From JBPOFM01 sp051252455 (lineage in GTDB: Bacteria; Bacteroidota; Bacteroidia; Flavobacteriales; Flavobacteriaceae), in NCBI GenBank assembly GCA_051252455.1, contig JBPOFM010000008.1, positions 135,776 through 199,775 of the forward strand: a DNA stretch of 64,000 nucleotides, read 5' to 3'. Position numbers and translations under genes: made by a program. Positions 27,553 to 36,757 of this stretch are shown one piece after another (within the stretch, counting starts at the first letter, position 1; each line of letters opens with the position of its first letter). The notes under the pieces are model-generated. The model did not search any database and was not told where the DNA came from. It saw only the letters and a list, made by a program, of their open reading frames with translations.

Positions 27553-29547
27553 TTACCCTAATAAATCTTTGAAGGCATACTCACTGATCATTGGAACTTT
27601 AAGCTTTTCTGCTTTGGTTTTTTTACTCGGCCCCATGTTATCTCCCGCAATGATATAACTGGTTTTTGACGAAATTGAACTGGAAACTTTACCTCCATTA
27701 TCTTCAATCATTTTTTTCAAATCATCTCGAGACAAGGATTCAAACACTCCAGAAACGACAAATGTTTGACCTTTTAGCTTTTCGGTTTGAGTTGCTAAAA
27801 TAGCGGCCGATATTTCCATTTGCACTCCAAAATTTTTCAACCTGTCAACAATCAGTTTGTTTTCAGGGTCACTAAAAAATTCGACCACACTTTCGGCAAT
27901 TCTGATGCCGATTTCATCGACTGTTACTAAATCAATTAGAGTTGCATTAGCCAAATTATCAATGGATTTGTAATGCTTTGCCAATTTCTTGGCGACGGTT
28001 TCTCCTACATAACGAATTCCCAAGGCAAATAGTACGCGTTCAAATGGAACTATTTTTGAAGCTTCAATGCCTAAAATTAAATTTTCTGCGCTTTTTTCCG
28101 CCATACGTTCTAATGGAATCACTTGCTCCTTGGTCAATTCATATAAATCAGAGTAGTTGGCAATCAATCCTTTCTTTACCAATAAAGCGACTGTTTCACC
28201 GCCAAGCCCATCAATATCCATCGCTTTACGCGAAATAAAATGCTGAATCCGACCAATAATTTGTGGAGGACACCCATTATAATTAGGACAGTAATGTTGT
28301 GCCTCTCCTATTGTGCGTGTCAATTCGGTGTGACATTCCGGACAATGTGTAATGTATTGCGTGGGTTGTGAATTGGATGGACGTTTTGTCAAATCGACAG
28401 CAATAATTTTTGGAATGATTTCGCCTCCCTTTTCCACGAAAACTTCATCACCTTCTCTAATATCCAGCTTTTCAATTTGGTCGGCATTGTGCAGTGACGC
28501 TCGTTTTACCGTGGTTCCCGCTAATTCCACGGGCTCCAGATTTGCCACAGGTGTGATGGCGCCTGTTCGCCCAACTTGATAGGTGATTTCATTTAATCGA
28601 GTGGACATTTGTTCTGCCTTAAATTTGTATGCCATTGCCCATCTTGGCGCTTTCGCGGTAAAACCCAATTCTTCCTGTTGATGCAAATTATTTACCTTAA
28701 CAACAACTCCATCGGTTTCATATGGCAAATCATGACGATGCACATTCCAATAATCGATGAATTCTAAAACCTCACCTATTGAGGTTGCTAACTTTGCTGC
28801 TTCAGGAACTTTAAAACCCCATTGGCGCGCCTTTTCTAAACTTTCAAATTGAGTCGAAATTGATAAATTACTTCCTGTAATATTATAAAGTAAACATTCG
28901 AGCGGGCGTTTGGCCACCTCTGCACTATCTTGAAGCTTTAAACTCCCAGAAGCTGTATTTCTCGGATTTCGATAGGGTTCCTCTCCTATTTCGATCCGCT
29001 CCTCATTCATCCTATTGAAACCTTCAAAAGGCAACACTATTTCGCCACGAATATCAAACTTGACTGGAACATCACCTTTCAACTGTAAAGGCACTGAACG
29101 AATTGTTTTTACATTCGTCGTCACATTATCACCTTGCACGCCATCGCCACGGGTGAGCGCTTGCATGAGCATCCCGTTTTCATAGGTCAAACTAATGGAG
29201 GCGCCATCATATTTCAATTCACAGACATATTCAATGGTGCCATCAATCGCCTTTTTGATTCGAGTTTCCCAATCGAGTAAATCCTCTTTCGAATATGAAT
29301 TGTCAAGTGAATACATCCGATGTTCATGCCGTACCGTTTCAAAATTTTTCGTCACCTCGCCTCCTACCCGTTGACTTGGCGAATTGGCATCAAAAAATTC
29401 AGGATGCTTCGTCTCCAAATCCTGAAGTTGCTTTAATTTGAGGTCAAAATCATAATCACTTATGATGGGCGAATCTGAAACGTAATAATTGTAATTATGT
29501 AGACGTAATTCGTCTCGTAAAGATTCTATTTGTTGTTTAATATCCAT
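27553..29547 (-). CDS. ligA: NAD+-dependent DNA ligase
   Basis: LigA seals nicks in replication and repair. The 664-residue protein has the adenylation motif LKYDG near residue 113, an OB-fold, a four-Cys zinc finger (CPEC and CPNYNGC), helix-hairpin-helix repeats and a C-terminal BRCT domain (LKGQTFVVSGVF). The ATG at 29547 is preferred over a TTG six nt upstream because MDIKQQIESL is the usual start. The gene ends 98 bp before the YhhN paralog start. Confidence 0.97.
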   Translation of the reverse strand: MDIKQQIESLRDELRLHNYNYYVSDSPIISDYDFDLKLKQLQDLETKHPEFFDANSPSQRVGGEVTKNFETVRHEHRMYSLDNSYSKEDLLDWETRIKKAIDGTIEYVCELKYDGASISLTYENGMLMQALTRGDGVQGDNVTTNVKTIRSVPLQLKGDVPVKFDIRGEIVLPFEGFNRMNEERIEIGEEPYRNPRNTASGSLKLQDSAEVAKRPLECLLYNITGSNLSISTQFESLEKARQWGFKVPEAAKLATSIGEVLEFIDYWNVHRHDLPYETDGVVVKVNNLHQQEELGFTAKAPRWAMAYKFKAEQMSTRLNEITYQVGRTGAITPVANLEPVELAGTTVKRASLHNADQIEKLDIREGDEVFVEKGGEIIPKIIAVDLTKRPSNSQPTQYITHCPECHTELTRTIGEAQHYCPNYNGCPPQIIGRIQHFISRKAMDIDGLGGETVALLVKKGLIANYSDLYELTKEQVIPLERMAEKSAENLILGIEASKIVPFERVLFALGIRYVGETVAKKLAKHYKSIDNLANATLIDLVTVDEIGIRIAESVVEFFSDPENKLIVDRLKNFGVQMEISAAILATQTEKLKGQTFVVSGVFESLSRDDLKKMIEDNGGKVSSSISSKTSYIIAGDNMGPSKKTKAEKLKVPMISEYAFKDLLG

Positions 29548-29607
29548 TGACAATCGTACTGAAAAGTGATAGTTTTACCTTATATTTTAAGCATCTAATA
29601 TACTAAA

Positions 29608-29727
29608 ATGAGCAGCAAGAAAAGACTTTACGTTTTTGTTTTTATCAGTTTTTTATCAAGTATTCTGACGGCTCAAAAGCAGTCGATGACTTCAACTGTT
29701 TTTCCTATTCCATCTAACACTACATAA
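29608..29727 (+). pseudogene. Orphan signal-peptide fragment fused in front of truncated cutC
   Basis: The 39-codon ORF encodes a good Sec signal (SKKRLYVFVFISFLSSILTAQ) followed by only about 14 residues and a TAA. A stand-alone peptide of this kind is improbable. It is best read as the 5' end of a lost secreted-protein gene, joined to the middle of cutC by a deletion. Its parent family is not recognisable. Confidence 0.5.
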
Positions 29728-30236
29728 AATGCGACATTCAACTTTGCAAAGATTTGGGTTGTTCCGGAATAGTTTCAGGGGTATTGAATACGGATAACAC
29801 CATTGATTATGAAAGAACAAGAGAATTAATTGAACTTTCGAAACCTTTGGAATACACGTTTCACCGAGCATTCGATTGGACACCAAATCCTTATGAGGCG
29901 ATGGAACAACTTGTTAAATTAAATGTCGATAGAATTTTAACTTCAGGACAGGAATCATCCGCAGAAAAAGGTATTTTTGTACTTCAACAATTGAAAAAAC
30001 TGGCAAATGGTAGAATCACGATTCTTCCTGCTGGTGGCATCAATTCAGAAAACATATTGGCTTTTAAAGGAGGGGGTTTTAAAGAAATCCATTGTTCTGC
30101 AACAGTCGCACAACCAACCAACATCGTGCCCAAAGTGCTCATGAATAGCCCAAAGTTTTTTGACGAAACCATTAGCTATCATTCAAATGTTGAACTGATA
30201 CAATCCATTTTAAACCGACTCAATGACCAAGCATAG
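29716..30236 (+). pseudogene. cutC: CutC family protein, 5'-truncated
   Basis: The frame from 29718 reads the C-terminal two thirds of CutC: DIQLCKDLGCSGIVSGVL, YTFHRAFDWT, DRILTSGQ, LPAGGIN and FKEIHCSAT. Full-length CutC proteins are about 240 aa. The first roughly 80 residues (N-terminal barrel strands with the EVC/RIELC motifs) are absent, and only TTG at 29754 could start it. Upstream is an unrelated signal-peptide fragment, so a deletion removed the 5' part. The last 14 nt overlap the beta-mannosidase start. A shortened product is possible but would lack part of the TIM barrel. Confidence 0.8.
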
Positions 30237-32754
30237 TTTTATTTTACTTTTTTTGATAAGTCTGTGTTTCAGTTGTGAAACCAAATACCAAACACCAAGA
30301 ACAGCTTCCATCGACACCAATTGGACTTTTAAAAGTCTCGCAGATAATACATGGCGTGAAGCTTCTGTGCCTGGCGACGTCTATTCTGATTTATTGACCC
30401 ATGATTTGATTGCAAACCCGTTTGCAGCCGAGAACGAACTGAATGTACAATGGGTTGCTGAAAATGATTGGGAATATAAAACCACTTTCAAGGTTGACGA
30501 TAGCACCTTTCAAAAAAAACATATCGAGCTAAATTTTGATGGCTTGGACACGTATGCATCTGTGTTTTTGAATGATAGCCTTATACTTCAAACTGACAAT
30601 GCTTTCAGAAATTATAAAGTGAATGTAAAATCTTTCATCAAGAAGGAAAACAAATTACATGTTGTATTCAATAGCACTTATTATTTTGAGGAAGAAGGTA
30701 AAAATAAAATAAATTACGAATTACCAGAAGGCAACAGGATTTTCATTAGAAAACCGCAGTTTCAATATGGTTGGGATTGGGCGCCAAAACTCAAAACGTC
30801 AGGTATTTGGAAACCAATTACAATTACCTCTTGGGATGATCTAAAAATCAATGATTTATTCATTAAACAAACCTCTCTTGAAGAAACACTTGCCGAACTT
30901 ACGGCCGAAGTGGAAATTTCCACATCTCTTACGGATGAGTTGACATTTGAGATTTTAGTCAATGGTGATGTAGTTAGTAAGACCAAGGTAACTGTTGACT
31001 CTACACGGACAACTTACTCGATTCCTTTCGAAATTGAAAACCCAAAACGCTGGTGGCCACACAATCTTGGTGAGCCTTATTTATATGACATGTCCATCCG
31101 AATTAAAAAAGGTTGGGCGATCCTTGATTATAAGAATGTAGCAAAAGGCATCAGAACCATTGAACTGGTTACGGTAAAAGACTCCATTGGCGAATCCTTT
31201 TATTTTAAAGTCAACGAGGTTCCTGTTTATGTAAAAGGGTCTAATTACGTGCCTCAAAATAGTCTGCAAAATAAAGTTTCAGACAGCGATTATCACAGAC
31301 TATTGAATGACGTTGTCGATGCCAACATGAACATGCTACGTGTTTGGGGAGGCGGAATATATGAGAATGATATTTTCTATGATTTATGTGATCAGAAAGG
31401 CATTTTAGTTTGGCAAGATTTTATGTTCGCTTGCGCCATGTACCCTGGAGATAAAGCGTTTTTAGATACTGTAAAACAGGAAGCCATTGACAATGTAAAA
31501 CGGCTTCGGAACCATACATCCATCGCTCTCTGGTGCGGAAATAATGAAAATTCCGAAGGATGGGAAAATTGGCATTGGAAAGATGGAAAAACGAAAGCGC
31601 AGCAAGCTGAAATCGGGAATAACTACATAAAATTATTCAACAACATCCTTCCAGATGTGGTTAGGGATTTAACCGATAACACATCTTTTTGGGAAACCTC
31701 TCCGAAATATGGTCGCGGAAATGAAAAATACAATACCGAAGGTGACACTCACGATTGGTTCGTTTGGCATGATGCGTACCCGTTCGAGCATTTTGAAGAA
31801 AAAGTGCCTCGTTTTATGAGTGAGTTTGGGTTTCAATCCTATCCAACTTACGAAACCATAAAATATGCAAATCAAAATGACACAAGCACCATGGATTCAA
31901 TAGCTTTCTTGTCGCATCAAAAACATGTAAGAGGTGAAGAATTAATCGTCGAATATATGAAACGAGATTTTCCTGTGCCTACCTATTTTGAAGACTACAT
32001 CTATATGAGTCAAGTGTTGCAAGCTTATGGCATCACCAAAGGAATTGAAGCTCATAGACGCGCCAAACCTTATAATATGGGAAGTTTGTATTGGCAACTC
32101 AACGACTGTTGGCCAGCTGCCTCATGGTCTAGCATCGATTTTTTAGGCAATTGGAAAGCACTTCATTTTGAAGCAAAAAAAGCTTTCAGAAATGTTCTCA
32201 CGTCGTCTATAGTTGAGAATGACACTTTAAAAACTTATGTTATCAATGATGAAATGAAAATGCAACGAGGAGATTTATCCATTAAAATACTTGATTTCAG
32301 CGGAAACGAACTTTGGTCCATCTGTGAACCGACGACTGTGGAATCCTTAAAAAGCATTCTTGCATATAATTTAAATTTAAAATCATTGAAACTTAACAAT
32401 AAGGAAGTTGTTGTTGAAACGGCATTCCTCAATAGCACTTCTTATTTTTATTTGGCGAGACCAAAAGATTTACACCTGCCAACATCCGATATCGAACAAA
32501 CTATTACAAAAACCGATAGTGGATTTACTATTGAACTTTTTAGCCATCATCTTCAAAAAGATGTCTTTTTATTTAGTAATTCCAAAGGAAAATTTAGTGA
32601 TAACTTTTTTGATATGATGCCAAATGAACGAAAAGTTATTGAATTTACAACTCGTGCTGGCGATTTGGAAGATTTAAAGATCAAAACTTTAAATCAGTTC
32701 ATAAATACGAAGAAAGAATTACCAAAATCGGCAGTTATTGACAAGACTTCTTAA
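30223..32754 (+). CDS. GH2 beta-mannosidase, lipoprotein
   Basis: This exo-acting glycoside hydrolase removes terminal beta-mannose from oligosaccharides. The 843-residue protein has a lipoprotein signal (LLFLISLCFSC), a GH2 N-terminal sugar-binding domain (WTFKSLADNTWREASVPGDV), an Ig-like domain and a TIM barrel. The acid/base Glu is in WCGNNENSEG and the nucleophile Glu in RFMSEFGFQSYP. The substrate is inferred from beta-mannosidase-type motifs such as NMLRVWGGGIYE. It is probably periplasmic or outer-membrane anchored. The 3' end overlaps prmC on the other strand by 20 bp. Confidence 0.93.
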   Translation: MTKHSFILLFLISLCFSCETKYQTPRTASIDTNWTFKSLADNTWREASVPGDVYSDLLTHDLIANPFAAENELNVQWVAENDWEYKTTFKVDDSTFQKKHIELNFDGLDTYASVFLNDSLILQTDNAFRNYKVNVKSFIKKENKLHVVFNSTYYFEEEGKNKINYELPEGNRIFIRKPQFQYGWDWAPKLKTSGIWKPITITSWDDLKINDLFIKQTSLEETLAELTAEVEISTSLTDELTFEILVNGDVVSKTKVTVDSTRTTYSIPFEIENPKRWWPHNLGEPYLYDMSIRIKKGWAILDYKNVAKGIRTIELVTVKDSIGESFYFKVNEVPVYVKGSNYVPQNSLQNKVSDSDYHRLLNDVVDANMNMLRVWGGGIYENDIFYDLCDQKGILVWQDFMFACAMYPGDKAFLDTVKQEAIDNVKRLRNHTSIALWCGNNENSEGWENWHWKDGKTKAQQAEIGNNYIKLFNNILPDVVRDLTDNTSFWETSPKYGRGNEKYNTEGDTHDWFVWHDAYPFEHFEEKVPRFMSEFGFQSYPTYETIKYANQNDTSTMDSIAFLSHQKHVRGEELIVEYMKRDFPVPTYFEDYIYMSQVLQAYGITKGIEAHRRAKPYNMGSLYWQLNDCWPAASWSSIDFLGNWKALHFEAKKAFRNVLTSSIVENDTLKTYVINDEMKMQRGDLSIKILDFSGNELWSICEPTTVESLKSILAYNLNLKSLKLNNKEVVVETAFLNSTSYFYLARPKDLHLPTSDIEQTITKTDSGFTIELFSHHLQKDVFLFSNSKGKFSDNFFDMMPNERKVIEFTTRAGDLEDLKIKTLNQFINTKKELPKSAVIDKTS

Positions 32755-33622
32755 TAGCCGAAATCATTCGGTCATTTCCAAAAATGTCTTGCTTCAATTG
32801 TACATTTTCAAAATCGTAATTTTGCAATAATTCAACCATTTCTTTACCGAGATATTGATTGATTTCAAAATACAACTTCCCTCCTGCCTTAAGATACTTT
32901 GAAGCAAATTCTGTAATTGCTTGATAAAAAATCAACGGATTATCATTTGCTACAAACAATGCTAAATGAGGTTCATTGCTTAAAACATTGTTCTTCATTT
33001 CAGCCTTTTCTAAATCACGAACATAAGGTGGATTGGAAACGATACAATCAAAATGCAAATTATCTTCTCCCATCATCTGAATCGAATTCCAGCCTTCGTG
33101 ATTTAAAATATCAGCTTCAATAAATGTGACATTCACGTCATTTAAAGCTGCATTTTCTTTGGCAATTTTCAACGCTTCTGATGAAATATCCATTGCAAAT
33201 ACTTTCGCGTTTTTCACATTTTTAGCAAGCGAAATAGCGATACAGCCAGTTCCAGTCCCAATATCGAGAATATTGATTTGCTTTGAATTGTCCTTGCTGT
33301 TTTGAATGACCAAATCAACGAGTTCTTCCGTTTCTGGTCTTGGAATTAAGGTGTGTTGATTCACTTTAAATGCTAAACCAAAAAATTCAGTGCTTCCGAG
33401 AATGTATTGAATTGGCACTTCTAGTTTTAGTTGAGACAAAGCTTCAAAAAAAGGCTGCTCTTCCGCTTTCGAAATGCCAAATTCTGGTTGAAGCGAAAAA
33501 GCTAAACGATTCATTTCCAAAAAAGATTCCGTTAAGAGATAAAAAAAACTATCAACCTCCTCTTTCCCGTAAATGGCATCCAATTCTTTATGAAAAATTT
33601 GCTGAACCTCTTTAAATCTCAT
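32735..33622 (-). CDS. prmC: Peptide chain release factor N5-glutamine methyltransferase
   Basis: PrmC methylates the GGQ glutamine of release factors. The 295-residue protein has an N-terminal helical domain, the SAM motif ILDIGTGTGCIAI and the substrate motif SNPPYV. Length is normal. It overlaps the upstream GNAT gene by 4 nt and the convergent mannosidase gene by 20 bp, so there is no room for a hairpin terminator outside coding DNA. Confidence 0.96.
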   Translation of the reverse strand: MRFKEVQQIFHKELDAIYGKEEVDSFFYLLTESFLEMNRLAFSLQPEFGISKAEEQPFFEALSQLKLEVPIQYILGSTEFFGLAFKVNQHTLIPRPETEELVDLVIQNSKDNSKQINILDIGTGTGCIAISLAKNVKNAKVFAMDISSEALKIAKENAALNDVNVTFIEADILNHEGWNSIQMMGEDNLHFDCIVSNPPYVRDLEKAEMKNNVLSNEPHLALFVANDNPLIFYQAITEFASKYLKAGGKLYFEINQYLGKEMVELLQNYDFENVQLKQDIFGNDRMISAIKKSCQ

Positions 33623-34110
33623 AATAATTTAGTCATATGAATATCGCAAGAATAATGCCCTGTATTTCCGAGTGCTTTATCAATATGTTCAAAACCAAAT
33701 GCTTCATAGAGATGAATTGCCGCTTTCAAGTCGGGAATAGTTTCCAAATAACAAGTTTTAAAACCATAGGTTTTAGCCTGTTCCAAACATTTTATCATCA
33801 TTGCTTTTCCCAATCCTTTTCCTCTAATTTCCGATGAGAAATACATTTTTTGAAGCTCACAAACATCCGCCTCAAAATCACGCAATGGTTTAATTCCTGC
33901 ACCTCCTAAAATCTTTCCTTTCTTTTCAAGAATATAATAAATCTCGTTCTCACCTTGATAAGATTCAAACATTTGTTTAGTTTCTTCGTCAGCAAATGCT
34001 GTACCAACTAATGGCAATCCCAATTCAACAAAAACAGTTTGAATAACGCGTTGAATAGCTTCGTTATCCTTGGGTTGAATTGGTCTTATTGTAAAACTGT
34101 CGTTGCTCAC
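33619..34110 (-). CDS. GNAT family N-acetyltransferase
   Basis: The 163-residue single-domain protein has the acetyl-CoA motif RGKGLGKAMM and the AIHLYEAFGFE C-terminal signature. Its substrate is unknown. It starts with GTG at 34110 and overlaps prmC by 4 nt. Its 5' end overlaps the promoter region of divergent ribD, whose likely -7 box starts 11 nt away. Confidence 0.9.
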   Translation of the reverse strand: MSNDSFTIRPIQPKDNEAIQRVIQTVFVELGLPLVGTAFADEETKQMFESYQGENEIYYILEKKGKILGGAGIKPLRDFEADVCELQKMYFSSEIRGKGLGKAMMIKCLEQAKTYGFKTCYLETIPDLKAAIHLYEAFGFEHIDKALGNTGHYSCDIHMTKLL

Positions 34111-34120
34111 TTTAAAGTCT

Positions 34121-34128
34121 TATTTTTG
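34121..34128 (+). promoter_or_regulatory. TATTTTTG -7 box before ribD
   Basis: A TAnnTTTG match with TTG at 34103-34105 as a possible -33 element (15-nt spacing, short). It ends 4 nt before the GTG start at 34133, implying a leaderless transcript. Confidence 0.45.
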
Positions 34129-34132
34129 TGCC

Positions 34133-35242
34133 GTGAAGATACATGAAAAATACATAAATCGTTGTATTGAAATAGCCAAAAACGGCTTGGGAACGACCGC
34201 TCCAAACCCAATGGTCGGCTGTGTTATTGTACATAACGAGACCATCATCGGTGAAGGTTTTACCAGTCCTTATGGAGGCAATCATGCTGAAATCAATGCC
34301 TTGAATTCAGTAGTAGATAAATCGCTGCTAAAGGCATCTACAGTGTATGTTACATTAGAACCTTGCTCGCATTTTGGAAAAACACCACCTTGTTCTGATG
34401 CTCTTATGGATTATCAAATTCCAAAAGTTATTATCGGAACGATGGATACTCATAACAAAGTGGCGGGTAAGGGCATAGAAAAATTAAAAGCGTCTGGATG
34501 TGAGGTGATCGTAGGTGTTTTGGAAGCTGAATGTAAAGCACATCACAAACGTTTTTTTACCTTTCATAATAAGGAGCGTCCTTATATTATACTGAAATGG
34601 GCTGAAACCGCTGATGGTTTTATAGCCCCAAAAACAAAAGACGAACAGAAACCAGTTTGGATCACAAATGAAATTTCAAGACAATTAGTTCATAAATGGA
34701 GAGCAGAAGAACAGGCAATTTTGGTTGGGACCAATACAGTTGTTGCAGACAATCCAAGTTTGACCGTTCGTGATTGGATTGGTAAAAACCCAATTCGTGT
34801 CGTACTGGATGAAGAGATGAAACTCCTCAAAGGACACTCCATCTTTGATGAAAACACGGAAACGATTGTTGTCAGTTCTGAAAACATCGTGGTCAATTCC
34901 AAAAATAAAGCAAGAGGTTGGCACCCAAACATGGACAATCCTCAAGTTGAAGCCGTGTATTGTGATACTTGCGTTCTAGATTTTATAGATTGGGATGATA
35001 CATCTAATATTGCTGCCCAAATATGTAAAGTGCTTCACAAAAGACAGGTTAACTCCATAATTATAGAAGGTGGCAGACAAACGCTTCAAACATTTATAGA
35101 TGAAAATCTTTGGGACGAAGCTCGTATTTTCACTGGAAAAAATAATTTTTTAGAAGGCGTAAGAGCTCCTGAATTTTCCGGAAAATTGATTTCTGTAGAA
35201 ACTATATTGGATGATACGTTAAAATTTTATATGAATGAGTAA
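34133..35242 (+). CDS. ribD: Bifunctional diaminohydroxyphosphoribosylaminopyrimidine deaminase / 5-amino-6-(5-phosphoribosylamino)uracil reductase
   Basis: RibD carries out two consecutive steps of riboflavin synthesis. The 369-residue protein has the deaminase zinc motifs HAEINAL and PCSHFGKTPPCSDAL, then a reductase domain with TADGFIAPK-like text and IIIEGGRQTLQTFI. GTG 34133 is chosen because the family starts MKIHEKYI; a TTG at 34103 would lie upstream of the probable promoter. It overlaps the HAD gene by 8 nt. Confidence 0.95.
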   Translation: MKIHEKYINRCIEIAKNGLGTTAPNPMVGCVIVHNETIIGEGFTSPYGGNHAEINALNSVVDKSLLKASTVYVTLEPCSHFGKTPPCSDALMDYQIPKVIIGTMDTHNKVAGKGIEKLKASGCEVIVGVLEAECKAHHKRFFTFHNKERPYIILKWAETADGFIAPKTKDEQKPVWITNEISRQLVHKWRAEEQAILVGTNTVVADNPSLTVRDWIGKNPIRVVLDEEMKLLKGHSIFDENTETIVVSSENIVVNSKNKARGWHPNMDNPQVEAVYCDTCVLDFIDWDDTSNIAAQICKVLHKRQVNSIIIEGGRQTLQTFIDENLWDEARIFTGKNNFLEGVRAPEFSGKLISVETILDDTLKFYMNE

Positions 35243-35903
35243 GAAAAAGCTTCACAACACGGATGAGATTCCGGCTTTTGCAGGTATTGGTAAGATTAAA
35301 ACCATCATATTTGATTTTGGAGATGTATTTATCAATTTGGATAAAGTGGGCGCGATGGAACATGCCCTTGAAATATTTGAAATGAAAGCGCTATCCAAAG
35401 AAATGATTGCCTTCAATGCTTTGTATGAGCAAGGTTTGATCTCAACCGACGAATTTCTTGAATTTTATCTTGACAATTTTCCAAAATTATCGCGTGAACA
35501 AATATTGGATGCATGGCAATTCATCCTAAAAGATTTTCCACAACATCGTTTGGAATTCATTCAAAAATTGGCATCAGAAAAAAAATATAAACTCATTTTA
35601 TTGAGTAACACTAATGATTTGCATATCAATTGGATTAAAGAAAATGTATCATTCTTTGAAGATTTTAAAAATTCCTTTGATGCGTTTTATTTGTCCCACG
35701 AAATCAATTTCAGAAAGCCTAATGCTGATATATATGAGTTCGTTCTAGAAACACATCATATCAAAGCTGACGAAACACTCTTTATTGATGACACTGAGGA
35801 AAATATTTTAGCTGCTTCGGCCTTGGGAATCCACACTTGGCATATAGATCCAAGGACAGATGATATCGTGAATTTGTTTGAATCAAAATCAATTCCGTTT
35901 TGA
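35235..35903 (+). CDS. HAD-family hydrolase (YihX-like) with an odd N-terminal insert
   Basis: The 222-residue phosphatase-like protein has the nucleophile Asp in IIFDFGDVF, LLSNTN (motif II), a Lys in NFRKPNADIY and the acidic FIDDTEEN. Its substrate is unknown. Relatives usually begin about four residues before IIFDFG; here about 20 extra residues precede it, containing DEIPAFAG, which looks like a translated palindromic repeat. No alternative ATG, GTG or TTG exists inside the insert. It overlaps ribD (8 nt) and the EamA gene (TTGA). Confidence 0.9.
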   Translation: MSKKKLHNTDEIPAFAGIGKIKTIIFDFGDVFINLDKVGAMEHALEIFEMKALSKEMIAFNALYEQGLISTDEFLEFYLDNFPKLSREQILDAWQFILKDFPQHRLEFIQKLASEKKYKLILLSNTNDLHINWIKENVSFFEDFKNSFDAFYLSHEINFRKPNADIYEFVLETHHIKADETLFIDDTEENILAASALGIHTWHIDPRTDDIVNLFESKSIPF

Positions 35904-36757
35904 TTTACATTTTATTAAGCATTCTTTGTTCAACATTGATTTTTATCGTGTTCAAATTATTGGATACGTTTAAAATTGATGCCTCAAAAGCAATTGTCAT
36001 CAATTATATTGCGGCATTTGCATTTGGAGTGCTGACTAGCTCAAAATCGATTCAAATTGAAGAAATTGTCACCGAAAAATGGTTTTATGGCGCCATTATT
36101 TTAGGCGTTTTGTTTATTGTTATTTTCAATGTGATGGCAATCACCGCACAAAAAAACGGTCTATCGGTAGCTTCTGTCGCAGCTAAAATGTCCGTGGTGA
36201 TTCCTGTTGTTTTTGGCGTCATTGTTTATAAAGAACATCTCACTCTAGCGCTCACTATTGGAATAATTTTAGCCTTATTTTCCGTTTATCTCACTTCTTC
36301 AAAATCGAATACCGTCAAAAATTTAAAGAGGAATTTAGTCTTACCAATATTCCTCTTTATCGGGTCTGGAGTCATTGATACCACCATTAAATATCTACAA
36401 ACCAATTACATGACAAAAGATGGTGTTTCTGTGTTTTCTGCAACCCTATTTAATATTGCAGCAGTGGTGGGAATTTTACAACTAGCTATTCAAAAGAAAT
36501 TGAAGCTTGATTTTAAGACAGTCATTGCCGGGTTTCTCTTAGGATTGGTCAACTTTGGATCTTTATATTTTATCATAAAATCGCTTCAATTGGATAATTG
36601 GTCGAGTGCCACAGTTTTTACGTTGAACAATGTAGGTATTGTGATGACTTCGACTCTAGTGGGCAAATTCATATTTAAAGAACATTTATTGCCAAAAAAT
36701 TGGATTGGAATAGCTATCGCTATTGTTGCCATTTGCATAATCACCATTACCGTATGA
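35900..36757 (+). CDS. EamA/DMT-superfamily transporter
   Basis: The 285-residue inner-membrane protein has ten hydrophobic helices in two five-helix halves, as in EamA permeases (AAKMSVVIPVVFGVIVYKE ends the first half, GKFIFKEHLLPKNWIG the second). Its substrate is unknown. It starts with TTG overlapping the HAD stop in TTGA, a coupled arrangement, and its stop overlaps the next ATG. The ribD-HAD-EamA-YigZ run is one tight operon. Confidence 0.85.
   Translation: MIYILLSILCSTLIFIVFKLLDTFKIDASKAIVINYIAAFAFGVLTSSKSIQIEEIVTEKWFYGAIILGVLFIVIFNVMAITAQKNGLSVASVAAKMSVVIPVVFGVIVYKEHLTLALTIGIILALFSVYLTSSKSNTVKNLKRNLVLPIFLFIGSGVIDTTIKYLQTNYMTKDGVSVFSATLFNIAAVVGILQLAIQKKLKLDFKTVIAGFLLGLVNFGSLYFIIKSLQLDNWSSATVFTLNNVGIVMTSTLVGKFIFKEHLLPKNWIGIAIAIVAICIITITV

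Noticed and set aside
36700..36753. Upstream extension of the YigZ gene
   Set aside because: It lies within the EamA coding region; the ATG at 36754 overlapping the stop gives the normal family start.
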